Origin: Ustulina deusta
Lineage: Eukaryota > Ascomycota > Sordariomycetes > Xylariales > Xylariaceae
Reading direction: 5' to 3'
Assembly: GCA_023159155.1 (NCBI GenBank)
Contig: JAJNNX010000003.1
Coordinates: 124,001-188,000, forward strand
Length of the DNA: 64,000 bases
Shown here: piece by piece, positions 34,432 to 48,096 of the stretch
Position numbering within the stretch: the stretch's first letter is position 1
How the letters are laid out: the number at the start of each line of letters is the position of its first letter
Made by a program: the position numbers and the translations under genes
Notes under the pieces: generated by a model
Told to the model about the DNA's origin: nothing
The model's database searches: none
Seen by the model: the letters and a program-made list of their open reading frames with translations, nothing else

Positions 34432-35641
34432 TTTGGGATGGTTGTCAAGGACTGCCTGTGCCGACGACCCAAGGGAGGTAGATAGAAGGTAGGGAGGATC
34501 GATGCATCACTAGGAAAACAATTGCGCACTTCACAACACTACATCTCATACAAAAGGGAGAAGATGCAAGAAGAAGAAAAAATCGTAACGAGGCAGATTT
34601 CCATATGTTTCGTAAGGGAGGCCGACGTAGTTATTCTAACGCTCACACACCATATCAGAATACTAACATGTAGGTATAATCTAGGATAGCAAAGCCATCC
34701 TTTTCGTGCTTAAATTGCGTCATGGAAATCTATAACTTATCCATTGCCGAGGGAAATCTCTTGTATATATGATTATACCCGAAGTTGTTTCTAGGTTTTA
34801 TCACATAACCACAGATTTTTGTCGGGTCTCATCTCAAGAATCGCAAAAGTTTGTGTGTCTAGATCCCCCCGAGAACTAGCAAGCAGGATACCTATCCATT
34901 TCTTTTCTTTTCTTCAATTTTTGTGATGAAATATCTAGTATCTCAATAGTGCTTGGTAATCTGATTATTCACATCGGCGCGCTTCTATTCACTATGCCTT
35001 TATGTAGTGTTTTTAGCGTATCATTGCGGTAGATAGATCCATATCTATATACATATTGTATCTACCTAAGTAGTTACCTGTGAATTAGCCCCCTGTTGTT
35101 TTAGACGGCATAGGTAGAGGCTGGCGATTGCGTCGTTAATCCCGGTGTAAAAGGGCGTGCTATGAACGTGTTGCGTGAAAATCCAGGCTGTTACGTTTTC
35201 AAACGAAAAGATGCAACTGGTGGCCGTCGGGAATCCATGAGGAGTCAAAACCTTATCGTTCTTCAACACAAGGTGATGGCTTGAGGTTGATCTAAGTATA
35301 TATTATTCCAAAACAGACACAGCACCATGTTGCTACTTAGCTATAATGATGCATACTTTCAGTAATGGTCCAAGAGACCAGTACCGATATAAATTTTAGA
35401 TTCAATTCACTATTATTCCACTGTGTTTTCGCTATTGGTTGGTACTGAGCACAGATATCGAGTTCGTGATATTTATTGGTGTTTAGAGGGTGTCATGCTA
35501 TTGGTAGTCTCTCTAGCGCTGGCAGTTCGTGTAAAACAAAGAAAAATACAACTTCGGCTACTCGAAAGAGGGGCCAATATTGACTATATTTATCGTTACT
35601 ATATATACACACGATTATTACTAGTCAACATTCTATTCGCC
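34432..35641. other. Intergenic, moderately AT-rich
   Basis: This is about 1.2 kb without a supported gene. The stretch 34800-35060 is AT-rich. An open frame begins at 35423, but its part before 35642 has no start and reads as leader to the KP4-like relic. Confidence 0.45.
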
Positions 35642-35958
35642 ATGAGGAACATTATGTTCGTAGTAGCTGGTCTTCTCACCCCAGCCCTAACCTTGCCAGC
35701 TCACACGTCCGCCAACCCAGTGTACAACGACGGCGACCACATCGCCTGTGTTGGCACCTCTGCGTCCATCACCATCGGTGCGAACGCCAGTGCCGAGGTC
35801 GAGGGCATGGGGGGTGAGTCTCTATCGGCACCGGCGGCATCTGCTTCTTTCCTCAGGGTGTCTCCCTCACCCTCGCGCAGATCAGGGACCTCGTTGATGC
35901 CCTGGGCGATCACGGCTGCGCTACTTGTGGATCTTTCCCAATTACCTGTGTTATTTAA
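35642..35958 (+). pseudogene. KP4 killer-toxin-like gene, frame-broken and short
   Basis: The ATG at 35642 opens a frame with a hydrophobic signal-peptide-like start of about 20 residues, followed by a HIACVGT segment typical of the KP4 killer-toxin fold. Beyond a run of six G at about 35809-35814 the recognisable similarity moves to another frame, where a Cys-containing strand, a helix and an HGCxxCGS segment resemble the second half of KP4-like proteins. That frame ends at TAA 35956-35958. An apparent GTGAGT...CTCAG intron at the break would not bring the two frames together. The N-terminal Cys region and the C-terminal strand of the family are missing. This is therefore either a decayed copy or a homopolymer sequencing error in a shortened gene. 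KP4-like proteins are secreted calcium-channel-inhibiting toxins in some fungi; this copy as read is unlikely to be functional. Confidence 0.45.
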
Positions 35959-37079
35959 CTAGTAGTGAACCTATCTCCAGTGTTGGTAACTAGACGTGGC
36001 CTTGTGGCGAGTACATGAAGCTCTTCATTACTCATGTATTGTCGCCCTCCCCGGGCAGGGGTGACAGGCGACAGGCGATAGGCGTTTAAGTTAATTAGCC
36101 AAGTATAAACATCTGGAATGACGATGCTATTACGTATGCTTATGTTAGTCATGAGATTTCATGGTCCAGTTCAGAAGCGAGCCGATAGGAATAGTCTTCT
36201 AGAGGACAGGGGATCACTTAGTCACCGTGCACAGCGAACCTAAATCATATCGCTTTACCACCTATATCTCGCCACACTGGATGATAAAGCAGAACACCCC
36301 GAGGTTCAGAGAATATCGAGTCCATCAGCACTAACTACCCATTAGGTGCGCGAACAAATCTAAGCCTTGCCGATGACTCCAGGCTGCAAATGCGACAAGA
36401 AACAACCTCACCAAAACTTTTGTACAAATTCGCGATCGAACCGGATGCAAACGATCGCGTCCTGTGATATGTATGACCCCGTCGTTTCCTGTCATCCATC
36501 CATCGATCCCTTTACCAGACAATCCATCCAGCCATCCTTCCGTTATATCTTATCATTTGGGTATAAAAATCATCCTCCGCTTTCTGGGGCTCCCTGGAAA
36601 CTAACTCCCGACACATGATTTATTCTTGATAATGATTTCTCTTTGTTTCCTAAGCCCGTACACCCGTTGCAACGCCGCCTCGCACCACCGCCGGAAAAAC
36701 ATACTGTATCGATGTAATTCTCTGAACATGTGCAGTGTCCACCCGTTTGGGAATAACCCGAGTTTCTCTAGGATAAGCTTTTCTTAGAAGCTGCATGCAC
36801 ACTCAATCAAAACTCTGTGGTGAGTCTCTGTCAAACCGCTCAAATATCGGCACATATCGAAGATAGAGAAGGGGAAGAGACTGGTCGGATAGAATGTGAT
36901 ACTCAATGGGAAGTAACCTTGAGTGGGTCGAACATGGAAAAGCTGTCTAAGGACAGAAAGTAAAACCGGAGTGCATTTTCCAAGATAGAATGGCGGTGGA
37001 GGTCGAGATCCAGTATATCTAGACATCCTAGTAGTGACAATGGAAGAAACAAGTCGATCTAGCGGCCACTGGTTGATGC
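35959..37079. other. 1.1-kb intergenic region
   Basis: No gene is supported. It contains short direct repeats (GACAGGCGACAGGCGATAGGCG near 36062-36083; ATCCATCCATCGATCC near 36495-36510). It lies downstream of the kinase gene on the minus strand. Confidence 0.45.
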
Positions 37080-39789
<2,710 letters not shown>

Positions 39790-41981
39790 GTCGGCGAAGC
39801 GCAGTCGGCGGGATGACGAGGTGGGAGATGGAGAAAGGGGAAATGGTCGGTGTTCAGATGTCGGCTGTCGCGAAGGAGAGGACCGGGGGGAGGTGGGTAG
39901 AGGCAAGGGGTGGCGATGGGGGGCAGCGACGCCGGCCCAAGACCCAAGGACAACAAGACAGCGGGACAACGGGACAACGGCACGACCGGGCACGATGCTA
40001 CCGTGGACCGAGAAGGCAAGCTAAGGACGCAGATTGCTAGCTCGACCAGAGGCACGTTAGCGCAACCGCCCAACGAGAGCCCTGGCGGGTGTGAGAAGAT
40101 GGTGCACTGGGTCGGCGAGGTAGGAGGTATCCTGGTCCAGGATGCCTAGACTAACTAGGTACCTAAGTGCTTAACGCTCCGATGGTTAAGTTGAGCGCTG
40201 CACAGAAGTAGCTATAGACATATGTAGGTAGTACCTATCTTGAACCGATACTGCGCCGGGGGGCGGGGTGGCTACCTAAGTAGGTAGTTGGCGGCACTAG
40301 CTGACACAGGTGGAGGAGATAAGATGGTGAGGTGGTGATGGTTGACCACTTACTGACCGTGCAAGTGATAACCCCTCCGGGGGAGCAGGCTAGCAGCACT
40401 CTGGGGCAGATAGAAGCACACTCCTAGAGTAGACTTGCCTTAGGTACCTAATGCTTGGTGAGAAAAATGCAGGCGGGCCTATAAGCTTAACTCCTTGCCT
40501 TTCCAACCCTTCCAGCCTTTCTCAGGGTCCTGTTGCCATGCGATTTTTGGTTTAGCCCGCTTTTCCCACCTTCTCTTGCAGATCACTGCACTCTCGGTGT
40601 TGGTATTGTTATACAGTCGTAACGAAGTGTGGTAATGTTCCCTCAAGGGATGGGCACACAGGATGCAAGAACGGCGCAGCACAGGTCTGGTGGAGGGGAA
40701 GTTGTTCTCCCATGTCACACATTAGTTTAGTACCTGGTTGCAATAGGACCCATATTGGAGGGGCCAGGGGCACATGATTGGCTGTAGCACCGTGCTCGAG
40801 CGCCCTACCTTACAAACTACCTACATGCATGTAGCAGTGTAACTATAGGTACGTGCTGACAGTATACTGTATATAAGTAGCTAATGTATTGCGAGTCCTG
40901 CGAAGGCTTCCTATTTTATTATTTATTAAAAAAAATTTTTTTTAAATTCAGGTGGTTCGTGGTTCGTGGCTGATGGATTCTTGTGCTGTTGCATGGATGA
41001 GGGATGACCCTGTAAGGTTACCTACCGAGGTACCTACCTAAGTTTGTAAATGATACCTGAAAAGCCACGAGTTGTTCATCTCATTAGCAATATCTAAAAA
41101 ACTAGGTACTTATACTACCTAGATAGTATAGGTCGGTAGGTGTGTGAGATCAGCGGACTGTCGTCGAGAGCGGCCCAACCTACCTGGCGCGACAAGCTCT
41201 CTTCACAACATGCACACAAGACTTGAAGCTCAGGCTATATTACCCAGGCAGTAAAGAATCAACTCGTCACTTTGTCTCTTTTGGCGCAATCGTTTAATCT
41301 AAGCTCTGTGTTGTGTTGGCATATCTGGCCTGGAAAAAATCATCTGGATATACTCCTGTATTATTTGCGTTCTGATACAAATCCAGCTCATATAACGCGA
41401 TCTTGATTTCCATGTGCTGCCAAGACTGTGGACGAGAGATACTATACAGATGACCATAATCATCACTTAGGCTACTAACTCACATGAGGCAATCTTCAGA
41501 ATTATGGTTTGTAGGTGCCGTGATCTGACAACAGAGGTCCCGTTGGAAGATCTAGTACATGTCCGCGAGTGCTATACTTGACGATGATACCTACATCAAT
41601 ACAGGAAAATTGAGCATTACGTAAAACTCGTAGCTTCCAACAGATGGCACAGGACCCCTCACAGTTATCGACGTCATGGCTCAAAGGCTGGAGCAGGCAC
41701 TTCGAGATTCGCAGCTATGTTTTGCAGGCGCATGAATCAGCCGAATGTCACTTTCAGCAAGTCAAGGTACTTCTCGCCGACCCCTGCGATGCAAAAAGGG
41801 GCTTTGCAGAAAGAGTATTATACACTAGGTGTACAGCTAAATGTTATACGAGGGATCAACTTGAAAACTTACAGTGGATATTGATAAGTAGTGCATTGTC
41901 TGGGGCGAGAATACCTCTTTCTTTCTGTTATTTGATGAAGCGAAGCGCTTCGCCGGTCGACGGAGGCAAGCGGCTCTTTCA
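39790..41981. promoter_or_regulatory. 2.2-kb region upstream of snf1
   Basis: This region contains a GACAACGGGACAACGG-type tandem (about 39950-39980), several TAGGTACCTA elements (40155-40165, 40222-40235, 41028-41042, 41104-41130) and an A8-T9 block near 40926-40945. A 153-codon ATG frame at 41644-42105 runs antisense into the last exon of the next gene and is not called. A 79-codon minus frame at 40479-40718 is also unsupported. Confidence 0.45.
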
Positions 41982-42782
41982 TTATCCCCCTTTCACCTCC
42001 TCCTTGAGCTTTTCTACGAGCTTTGTCCGCAAGAAGTCACTAAGGCCAAGACTACAGTGCAGGTACAGGTTAGTTAAAACCCAAGTACAGTGGTCTGCAT
42101 CTTAACAACTCACATGCCCTCGTTGGTTATGATGCGGTATGTACCACTAGGTTCGAATGTGCCAATGATCTTACCCTGTCCATCAACTTCAATACTGCCC
42201 AGAATATCTTCAGGGAAGGCGATTCTTCCAAAGTCAGGCGGATTCCGAAGGTCAGAGAGGTGAACGTGGCCGCCAACTCCCGCTCCACTACCGGCACCCA
42301 AGCCGGCTACGGTTTTCCTTCTGACTCGCTGTTGAGCAGAGAAAGCGCCGTGTGAACCGAAGGTGGCGCCTCCGGGGCCAGCAAAAGCTAGAGCTTGAGA
42401 CTGCAGACCAGGATCTTGGGCAGCGTGCTGACGGAGGACGTCGTTCAAAATGGACATAAATTCATGGTTCTCGGTGAATGATTTAGGGGTTGGCGGAAGC
42501 TGAGTAGAGGCGCCAATGGCTAGTCTAGAGATCGGGGGGGTTGTGTCGAGGTACGTGAGGAGATATCCGCCCTGGACTGCGGCATTAGGGAACGCTTTCT
42601 GAGAATGGCAGGCAATTAGTATATGGCTGGGGACTGAGTAGAGCACTGAGTAGACTTGTGGCTGAGAATCAAGCGGGAGTACAGACAATGTAGGGATTGG
42701 AGCTCAGAGTAGAGACATGACGATGCTGCGAGAGTAGTCTTCTACACGATGGCGCAAGCGGCACCCGCGATAATATCATCAT
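41982..42782 (-). CDS. Conserved fungal protein with mitochondrial presequence (216 aa, 3 exons)
   Basis: Exons are 42782-42687, 42598-42114 and 42051-41982. The first exon starts with tandem ATGs and encodes a basic, acid-free N-terminus (MMILSRVPLAPSCRRLLS) that fits a cleavable mitochondrial targeting signal. The body contains AFPNAAVQGGYLLTYL, a Ser/Ala/Gly-rich linker, then HLSDLRNPPDFGRIAFPEDI and GSIEVDGQGKIIG. The last exon supplies ILGLSDFLRTKLVEKLK before the stop. I recall similar unannotated proteins in filamentous fungi but no assigned function. The first donor (GTCTGT) is weak, so the exon 1/2 boundary is the least certain part. The gene is divergent from dpb2 with a 479-bp spacer. 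Confidence 0.75.
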
Positions 42783-43261
42783 GGCAAAAGAGTAGCGACA
42801 CCGAGCGGGCCGTGAAAGCCCGGGTTTTGTAAGGGCCTAAGAAGGCGAGACAAATCGGGTACAAGGGTGTGTATAATATTACAATCCAGTCGCTCGCAAT
42901 AGCACGCGGGGTGAGGGTATGATGGAAGCTCGAATGCTCTTGGAGAGGGAGGTACCCACACATGCATGGTGGAGTGTAGCTCACAGGTCCCTATTGGAGG
43001 AAGACGATTAGGGGACGACCTGATGGAGCTGGCGCATGGGTGGAGACTAGCCCCAATTATTTAGGATCCCTGCAGTCTCTTAACGCGTCGGCGCGTCTTC
43101 GAAGAATCATGCAGAGTGGGAGCTCATCCCAGGTCCTGGCGTCGTTGCCTCTGTTTCTGAGCCATAGACTTGAATAGGACAAATTGCAATGCCATGAAGT
43201 CATTGTTTTAATCTCGTCTCACATACACCGTCGGACCACGAAGAAAAACAAGCCGACAAAA
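42783..43261. promoter_or_regulatory. Divergent promoter (mitochondrial protein / dpb2)
   Basis: This 479-bp spacer lies between two start codons on opposite strands. It includes an ACGCGTCGGCGCGTC motif near 43083-43097, which contains an ACGCGT (MluI cell-cycle box-like) hexamer. That fits a replication gene on one side. No ORF of note. Confidence 0.5.
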
Positions 43262-45745
43262 ATGCAAAATAACAAGGATCCCAGGGTGGCCTCGATATTC
43301 CCCTCCAAGGCCCCTACGCCTTCGACCTTGAATCCGATCCCATCGTCCTCGCCTGCTTTTGGAACACCAGCGCATACCCTCAAGCCATTCTCGATCGCTC
43401 CGCCCTCCAAGGCGACAATACTGCCCATCCTTTTACCCCCCGCCACATTGCGGCCGCTGGCATTTCGCACATTCACGAAGAAGCATAGCTTGACTCTCGC
43501 ATCCACTGCGTTACAAGAGCTTGCTACCTTCATTGGACGCCACTGCGGTTCGGGATGGCGCGAGGAAGGGTTGGCCGAGAAGGTCCTCGAAGAGGTGGCT
43601 CGGAGCTGGAAGAGTCGCAACGGAGGTGTCATTGTCGACGGGAGCAGCCAGGAGTTAAAAGAGATCCTCAAGGCCCTCGAAGGTAATATGAGCGGTGGAA
43701 GGATAGGGACCGCGCCGAACCTCAGTCGCCAGAATAGCTTTGCCCTCGATGTGGCCCAGGAATCCGAGATTTCTAATGCGAGGCTCGGACTAAGACCAAC
43801 GTCAAACCTCACCCGCGAGGACACCCAGACGAGCTTTGGCATGTCCTCGCTAGGGATGCAGGAGAGCGAACCGGATGACGAGGGGCTCAATCACCCGCGG
43901 AATTGGTTGAAGGTTGTAAACGCCTTCGATCAGCCACGCATGCTCTACAGCATTTCCAAAAAGCATTTCGAGAGGTAGGTTCTAAAGGACATGAAACTAG
44001 TACTCGAAACGCAGGCTAAGTGAGACTCAAGGGACCCCTCGAAGCCGTCCCTGATGCCGCCCGCTTCACACAAAACAACCTTGTTTAGGAATAGGTACAA
44101 TGTCATACATCAACGGCTCCTACGGAATGAATTATTCCAAAGCTCTGCCGTCGCCATCACAAAAGGCCCCCCGTCACTAAAGCGGTCGTCATCCTCGGGG
44201 CTGACTACTCAACAAACTCACAAAATTACGCCGATCGCCAACCTGCTCGGTCGCCACGGAACACATCACATGCTTCTCGGCATGTTATCGTTCCTCCCAA
44301 CAGGTGATCTAGCGATAAATGATTTAACTGGGACAATATCACTCGACCTGTCGCATGCGGTAGCTATTCCGGAAGATTCGGCATGGTTCACGCCAGGGAT
44401 GATCATCCTAGTGGACGGCGTGTACGAGGAAGAGGAGGAATCTGTAGGGAAAGGCCTTGGTGCCAGTAACGGAATTGGCGGCGTTATTGGTGGGCGGTTC
44501 CAAGCCTTCTTCATTGGGCAACCTCCCTGCGAGAAACGAAAAGCAACTCTAGGCGTGAGCGGACTCGACGGTGGCCAGGGCCATACCATAGGAGGCGGCT
44601 TTGGCTGGATCGACTTCCTAGGCGTTGGCAGCGAGCGAGCAGTAGGGTCTAAGATGCGTAAACTAGAAAGGCGCCTACTACGAGAAACACACCCTGATCC
44701 GGACCTGCCCAGTCGTGGCCGGATTATCATCGTAGGCGAGTTGAACCTTGATCAGCCAAGGGCATTGCAAGCCCTCCGTAAAATCTTGACCACGTACGCT
44801 ATGGAGCCCGAGGGCTCATCACCTATGACCTTCGTCCTGGCAGGCAACTTCACGCAACATGCTGTGATGGCCGGAGGAGGGGCGAGCGGTGGGAGTGTAG
44901 AATACAAGGAATACTTTGACTCTTTAGCGTCGGTGCTAATAGATTTCCCAACCCTGCTGCAAAGCTCAACTTTTGTCTTCGTGCCTGGAGACAACGACGG
45001 CTGGGCATCGTCTTTTTCATCCGGGTCGGCGGTACCTCTTCCGCGTAAAGCGGTGCCAGATATGTTCACGTCGCGCATCCGGAGAGCTTTCGTGACCGCA
45101 AACACAGAAGCCGGCGCCCACAGTGGAGTGGGTGGTGAAGCCATCTGGACTAGCAACCCGGCTCGTCTGTCGGTTTTCGGACCCTCGCACGAAATTGTTG
45201 TGTTCCGTGACGACATGTCGGCGCGTCTGCGCCGAACAGCCGTCCGTCTCAAAACCTCATCGTCTTCGAATTCGAACACTGAAAACCAGGAAAACGAAAC
45301 CCTACCTCCTCAATCCGACTCTCAAAGCACCCAAAACCCCAATGATGACGACATCGAGATGGCCTCGGCCCTTGAAAACACAGGTAGCATGGACGTCGAC
45401 GCCTCCACCGTTAGCAATAAGTCCAAACCTAGATCCGCGGACATTCCCCACGACGTCCGAACCGCCCGCAGGCTTGTCAAGACTGTCCTTGACCAGGGGT
45501 ATCTATGTCCATTCCGCCACGCAATTCGCCCCGTGCACTGGGACTATGCCGGCGCGCTTCACCTCTACCCACTGCCGACAGTGTTGGTGCTCGTCGACAC
45601 AACAGCGCCGTCGTTCGCTCTCACATATGAAGGCTGCCATGTTATGAACCCGGGCCCGGTGCTCGTGACTGGTCGTCGTGGCGTTGGGCGCTGGATTGAG
45701 TATGAATTAGGCGGCACGGGAAGAGTGAGAGAGTGTATGTTTTGA
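43262..45745 (+). CDS. dpb2: DNA polymerase epsilon subunit B (Dpb2), 789 aa
   Basis: Exons are 43262-43974 and 44089-45745; the 114-bp intron splits an Arg codon. The 789-residue product has an N-terminal helical region (about 60-170), a linker and then an OB-fold region around ANLLGRHGTHHMLLGML. The C-terminal calcineurin-like phosphoesterase fold is inactive, as in all B subunits; it carries IIIVGELNLDQP, FVLAGNFTQ and FVPGDNDGW in place of the metal-binding GNHD. The protein ends with the conserved HPLP-like region HLYPLPTVLVLVDT. Dpb2 links Pol2 to the GINS/CMG helicase and is essential for leading-strand initiation. A Ser/Asn/Asp-rich insertion at about residues 650-700 is longer than in yeast. 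Confidence 0.95.
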
Positions 45746-46354
45746 TCTCTGAGCTCTTCGAGGTTTGACGAATGGTTGGGCAAGGTTCTAATTTTGGTCT
45801 TGGGAAAACTTGTGGACATGATGAATGAGTTGAGTTATGCATAGATTGGGCGTATATCATATTGCATTTACATGTGTCATGAACCTGGCTACCTAACCTA
45901 CTTAGTAATGAATGAGAATTCATGAAAACGATCATTTCTCTCCATCACCTTGTCATTGGCGAATTCACTATATCATGGACAGATTGTTAAATTTTTTAAA
46001 GGAAAAAATAATTCATTACGCCCTCTATTATAGAACAATACTGGATAGAGGATATTAAAAAGACGCTAAGAAAACCCAGGCCTTCCTTCTCTAGTTTTCC
46101 ACTCGTACCCATGTTGAGATATTTCATAATCTTCAAACTTCTGAATCGGATATATACAGATTGAAGTCATGAGCCGCACCGCATAACCGAGAAGAAGGAT
46201 GCCGAATTCGTTATTTGTGAAGCTCTAGTTTGGTTTCAGTGTACGGAACCAAGCCAAGCCGAGTCCCGAAAGGGTCGAACTTCATTCGGGTTCGAGTAGG
46301 GTAGGGTAGGGTTGGATTTCTTCGCCTAGCCATAATTGTTCATTAAATGTGAGC
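45746..46354. other. Intergenic between convergent dpb2 and sterol reductase genes
   Basis: The region is AT-rich near 45985-46025, a likely double 3' processing region. It contains TAGGGTAGGGTAGGG at about 46298-46312. No gene. Confidence 0.5.
46298..46314 (+). repeat. Short TAGGG tandem (three units)
   Basis: Three adjacent TAGGG units are followed by TTGG. They resemble but are not identical to the fungal telomere unit TTAGGG. Too short to be called an interstitial telomere. Confidence 0.55.
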
Positions 46355-48096
46355 TTAGATGACATACTATGATCACGTTAGCGAGATTTATTTCCAGCGA
46401 AGAGGAAGAGAAAGATAGAACATACAGGAATGAACAAGTACGGAACCCGTCTCTCGTACTCTTTCCATGCCTCGCCGTATTTGTTACGGCAGCGCTCGAC
46501 GTCGCGCATAGTGCGGTGCGCAATCATGCAGACGAAGAAGACGGGATAGAACCATGGGAAGGGGCTATTAAAGCCTGTGATCAAGCCCCAGCAGATGGCA
46601 AAGAAGGCGTCGCACGCGTAATGGATCTTGCGGGCGTAGCCGTACCAGCCATCGACGAGCAGCTTGTCCCCAGTCTTGGTATCGATCGTCTTAGGGTTCT
46701 CAAGGTACATCCAAGGGAGGGCGGGGAACGTCTTGCGCTTCAGCAGCGTACCGCGTTCCTTGGCCCGGAATGCATTCTTCTGTGCGTTGCACTGGTCCCA
46801 GATTACGTAGACGCCCACATATGTGACGAAAAGGGCGCCTAAAGCCCACTTGTTCCAGGCGTACTCCGAAGGGTCGTGGTTAGCAAGGTAGAGAGTACAG
46901 TGGCAGTACGATAGTGGTACGCCGGCCATGTTCCAGAAGATCAGCATGAAGCCCCACTTCTCGAAGTACATATCCCAGGTCGTAATGATCAGTTGCTCGC
47001 CCTTAGAGCAGGCATTGGCGTAGAGGTAGTGAGCCATAACCAGAAACGAGACCTCGCCGGTTACGTAGCCGTAATGCTCGTACTGCCGCGCAGCAGTCGC
47101 AGCGGTAATACCGAACAAGATGTACCAGGGAATGCGGACTTCGTAGAACATCTTCATATCGATGATTCCGAACAAACGCGGGTTGAGTTCAGCACCCATG
47201 AAGAAGTCGTAGATGGGATAGCCGGTCATCCGGTGTTGCCGCCCGCGAGCAAGAGCTGAGAAGTAAGCAACAAAGCTGACGAGGAAGCCGGAGAGGATAG
47301 CGACAGTCATGATAGGGCCAAACTCGTCAATAAATGTGTAGATGGGGAAGTAACCGCTGAAGTGTAAAAGAGACATGACTAGGATGGTGAGGTAGAAGCT
47401 CGCGTAGGCGTTGCAGAAGTATCGAAGTTGTTTTCCGCCCTCGAAAGGAAGCGGCTTGCCGTAGCCCTCAACACCGGGCAGCACAACGTAGCAAATGCCC
47501 TCGAAAATCATGTATCCCCAATAGATCTTCCAGGCCTGCAGAGTCGGAAACGCCCCAGTGTATACGAGATGTCCTAGGTGTTGAAGGAAATCGGTTAAGG
47601 ACTGTCCCTCCTCAGGCAACGGCAATCTTCCGTCATAGTAGGTAGCACCAATCCACATATACCACATCAATGACGGGAACCCAATCATTAAGGCCAAGGC
47701 GCCGAAGCTGCCCCCAAATTCGAATTGCCCGGAGTAGTCGATTCTGTGGTCCATACCCGGCTTCCAGCCATCGACTACCTTCTCTTCTACTTTTGGCGCA
47801 GGCAGTTTCGGCGCAATATGTCCGTTGCCATTACGGTTCGTCACAGCAGGCATCTCCTCTATCTTGACTGGGCTGAAACTTTCGTTCTTCACGTCGTCCA
47901 GGTCCTCGAACTTGGGAACCGGCTTCCGCCGAATGGCAGTCCTCGTCCTAGACATGGTAGTAGTTTCGGCCGCAGAGCTCGACTCGCCGTCATCGGATGC
48001 TTCAATCGGAGGGAATTGGGACTTTCGACGTGTAGACCGGCGAGCAGGCGTTTCTACCATGCCCTCGAAAAGCTCCTTTTTCCTGTGCGACAACAT
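46355..48096 (-). CDS. erg4: Delta(24(24(1)))-sterol reductase, Erg4 type (560 aa, 2 exons)
   Basis: Exons are 48096-46426 and 46366-46355. The second exon is just 12 nt and adds YVI and the stop, giving the family C-terminus VPYLFIPYVI; its 59-bp intron has a GCTAACG branch point. About 110 N-terminal residues are disordered and basic. The membrane part then matches Erg4 closely: [83 protein letters not shown] and [18 protein letters not shown]. Erg4 catalyses the last step of ergosterol synthesis, reduction of the C24(28) double bond, in the ER with NADPH. An ATG at 48060 (MVETPARR) is an alternative start. Confidence 0.93.

Noticed and set aside
35812..35866. Intron GTGAGT...CTCAG in the KP4-like gene
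   Set aside because: The signals look good, but removing it does not join the two frames that carry family features, and the would-be intron itself encodes a recognisable piece in one frame.
39790..39993. N-terminal extension of Snf1
   Set aside because: The frame is open upstream but starts at a non-ATG codon and encodes Pro/Ser-rich low-complexity sequence unlike Snf1 N-termini; treated as 5' leader.
41644..42105. 153-codon ATG frame on the plus strand
   Set aside because: It runs antisense into the spliced last exon and intron of the minus-strand mitochondrial-type gene, and its product has no protein-like pattern. Kept as a shadow.
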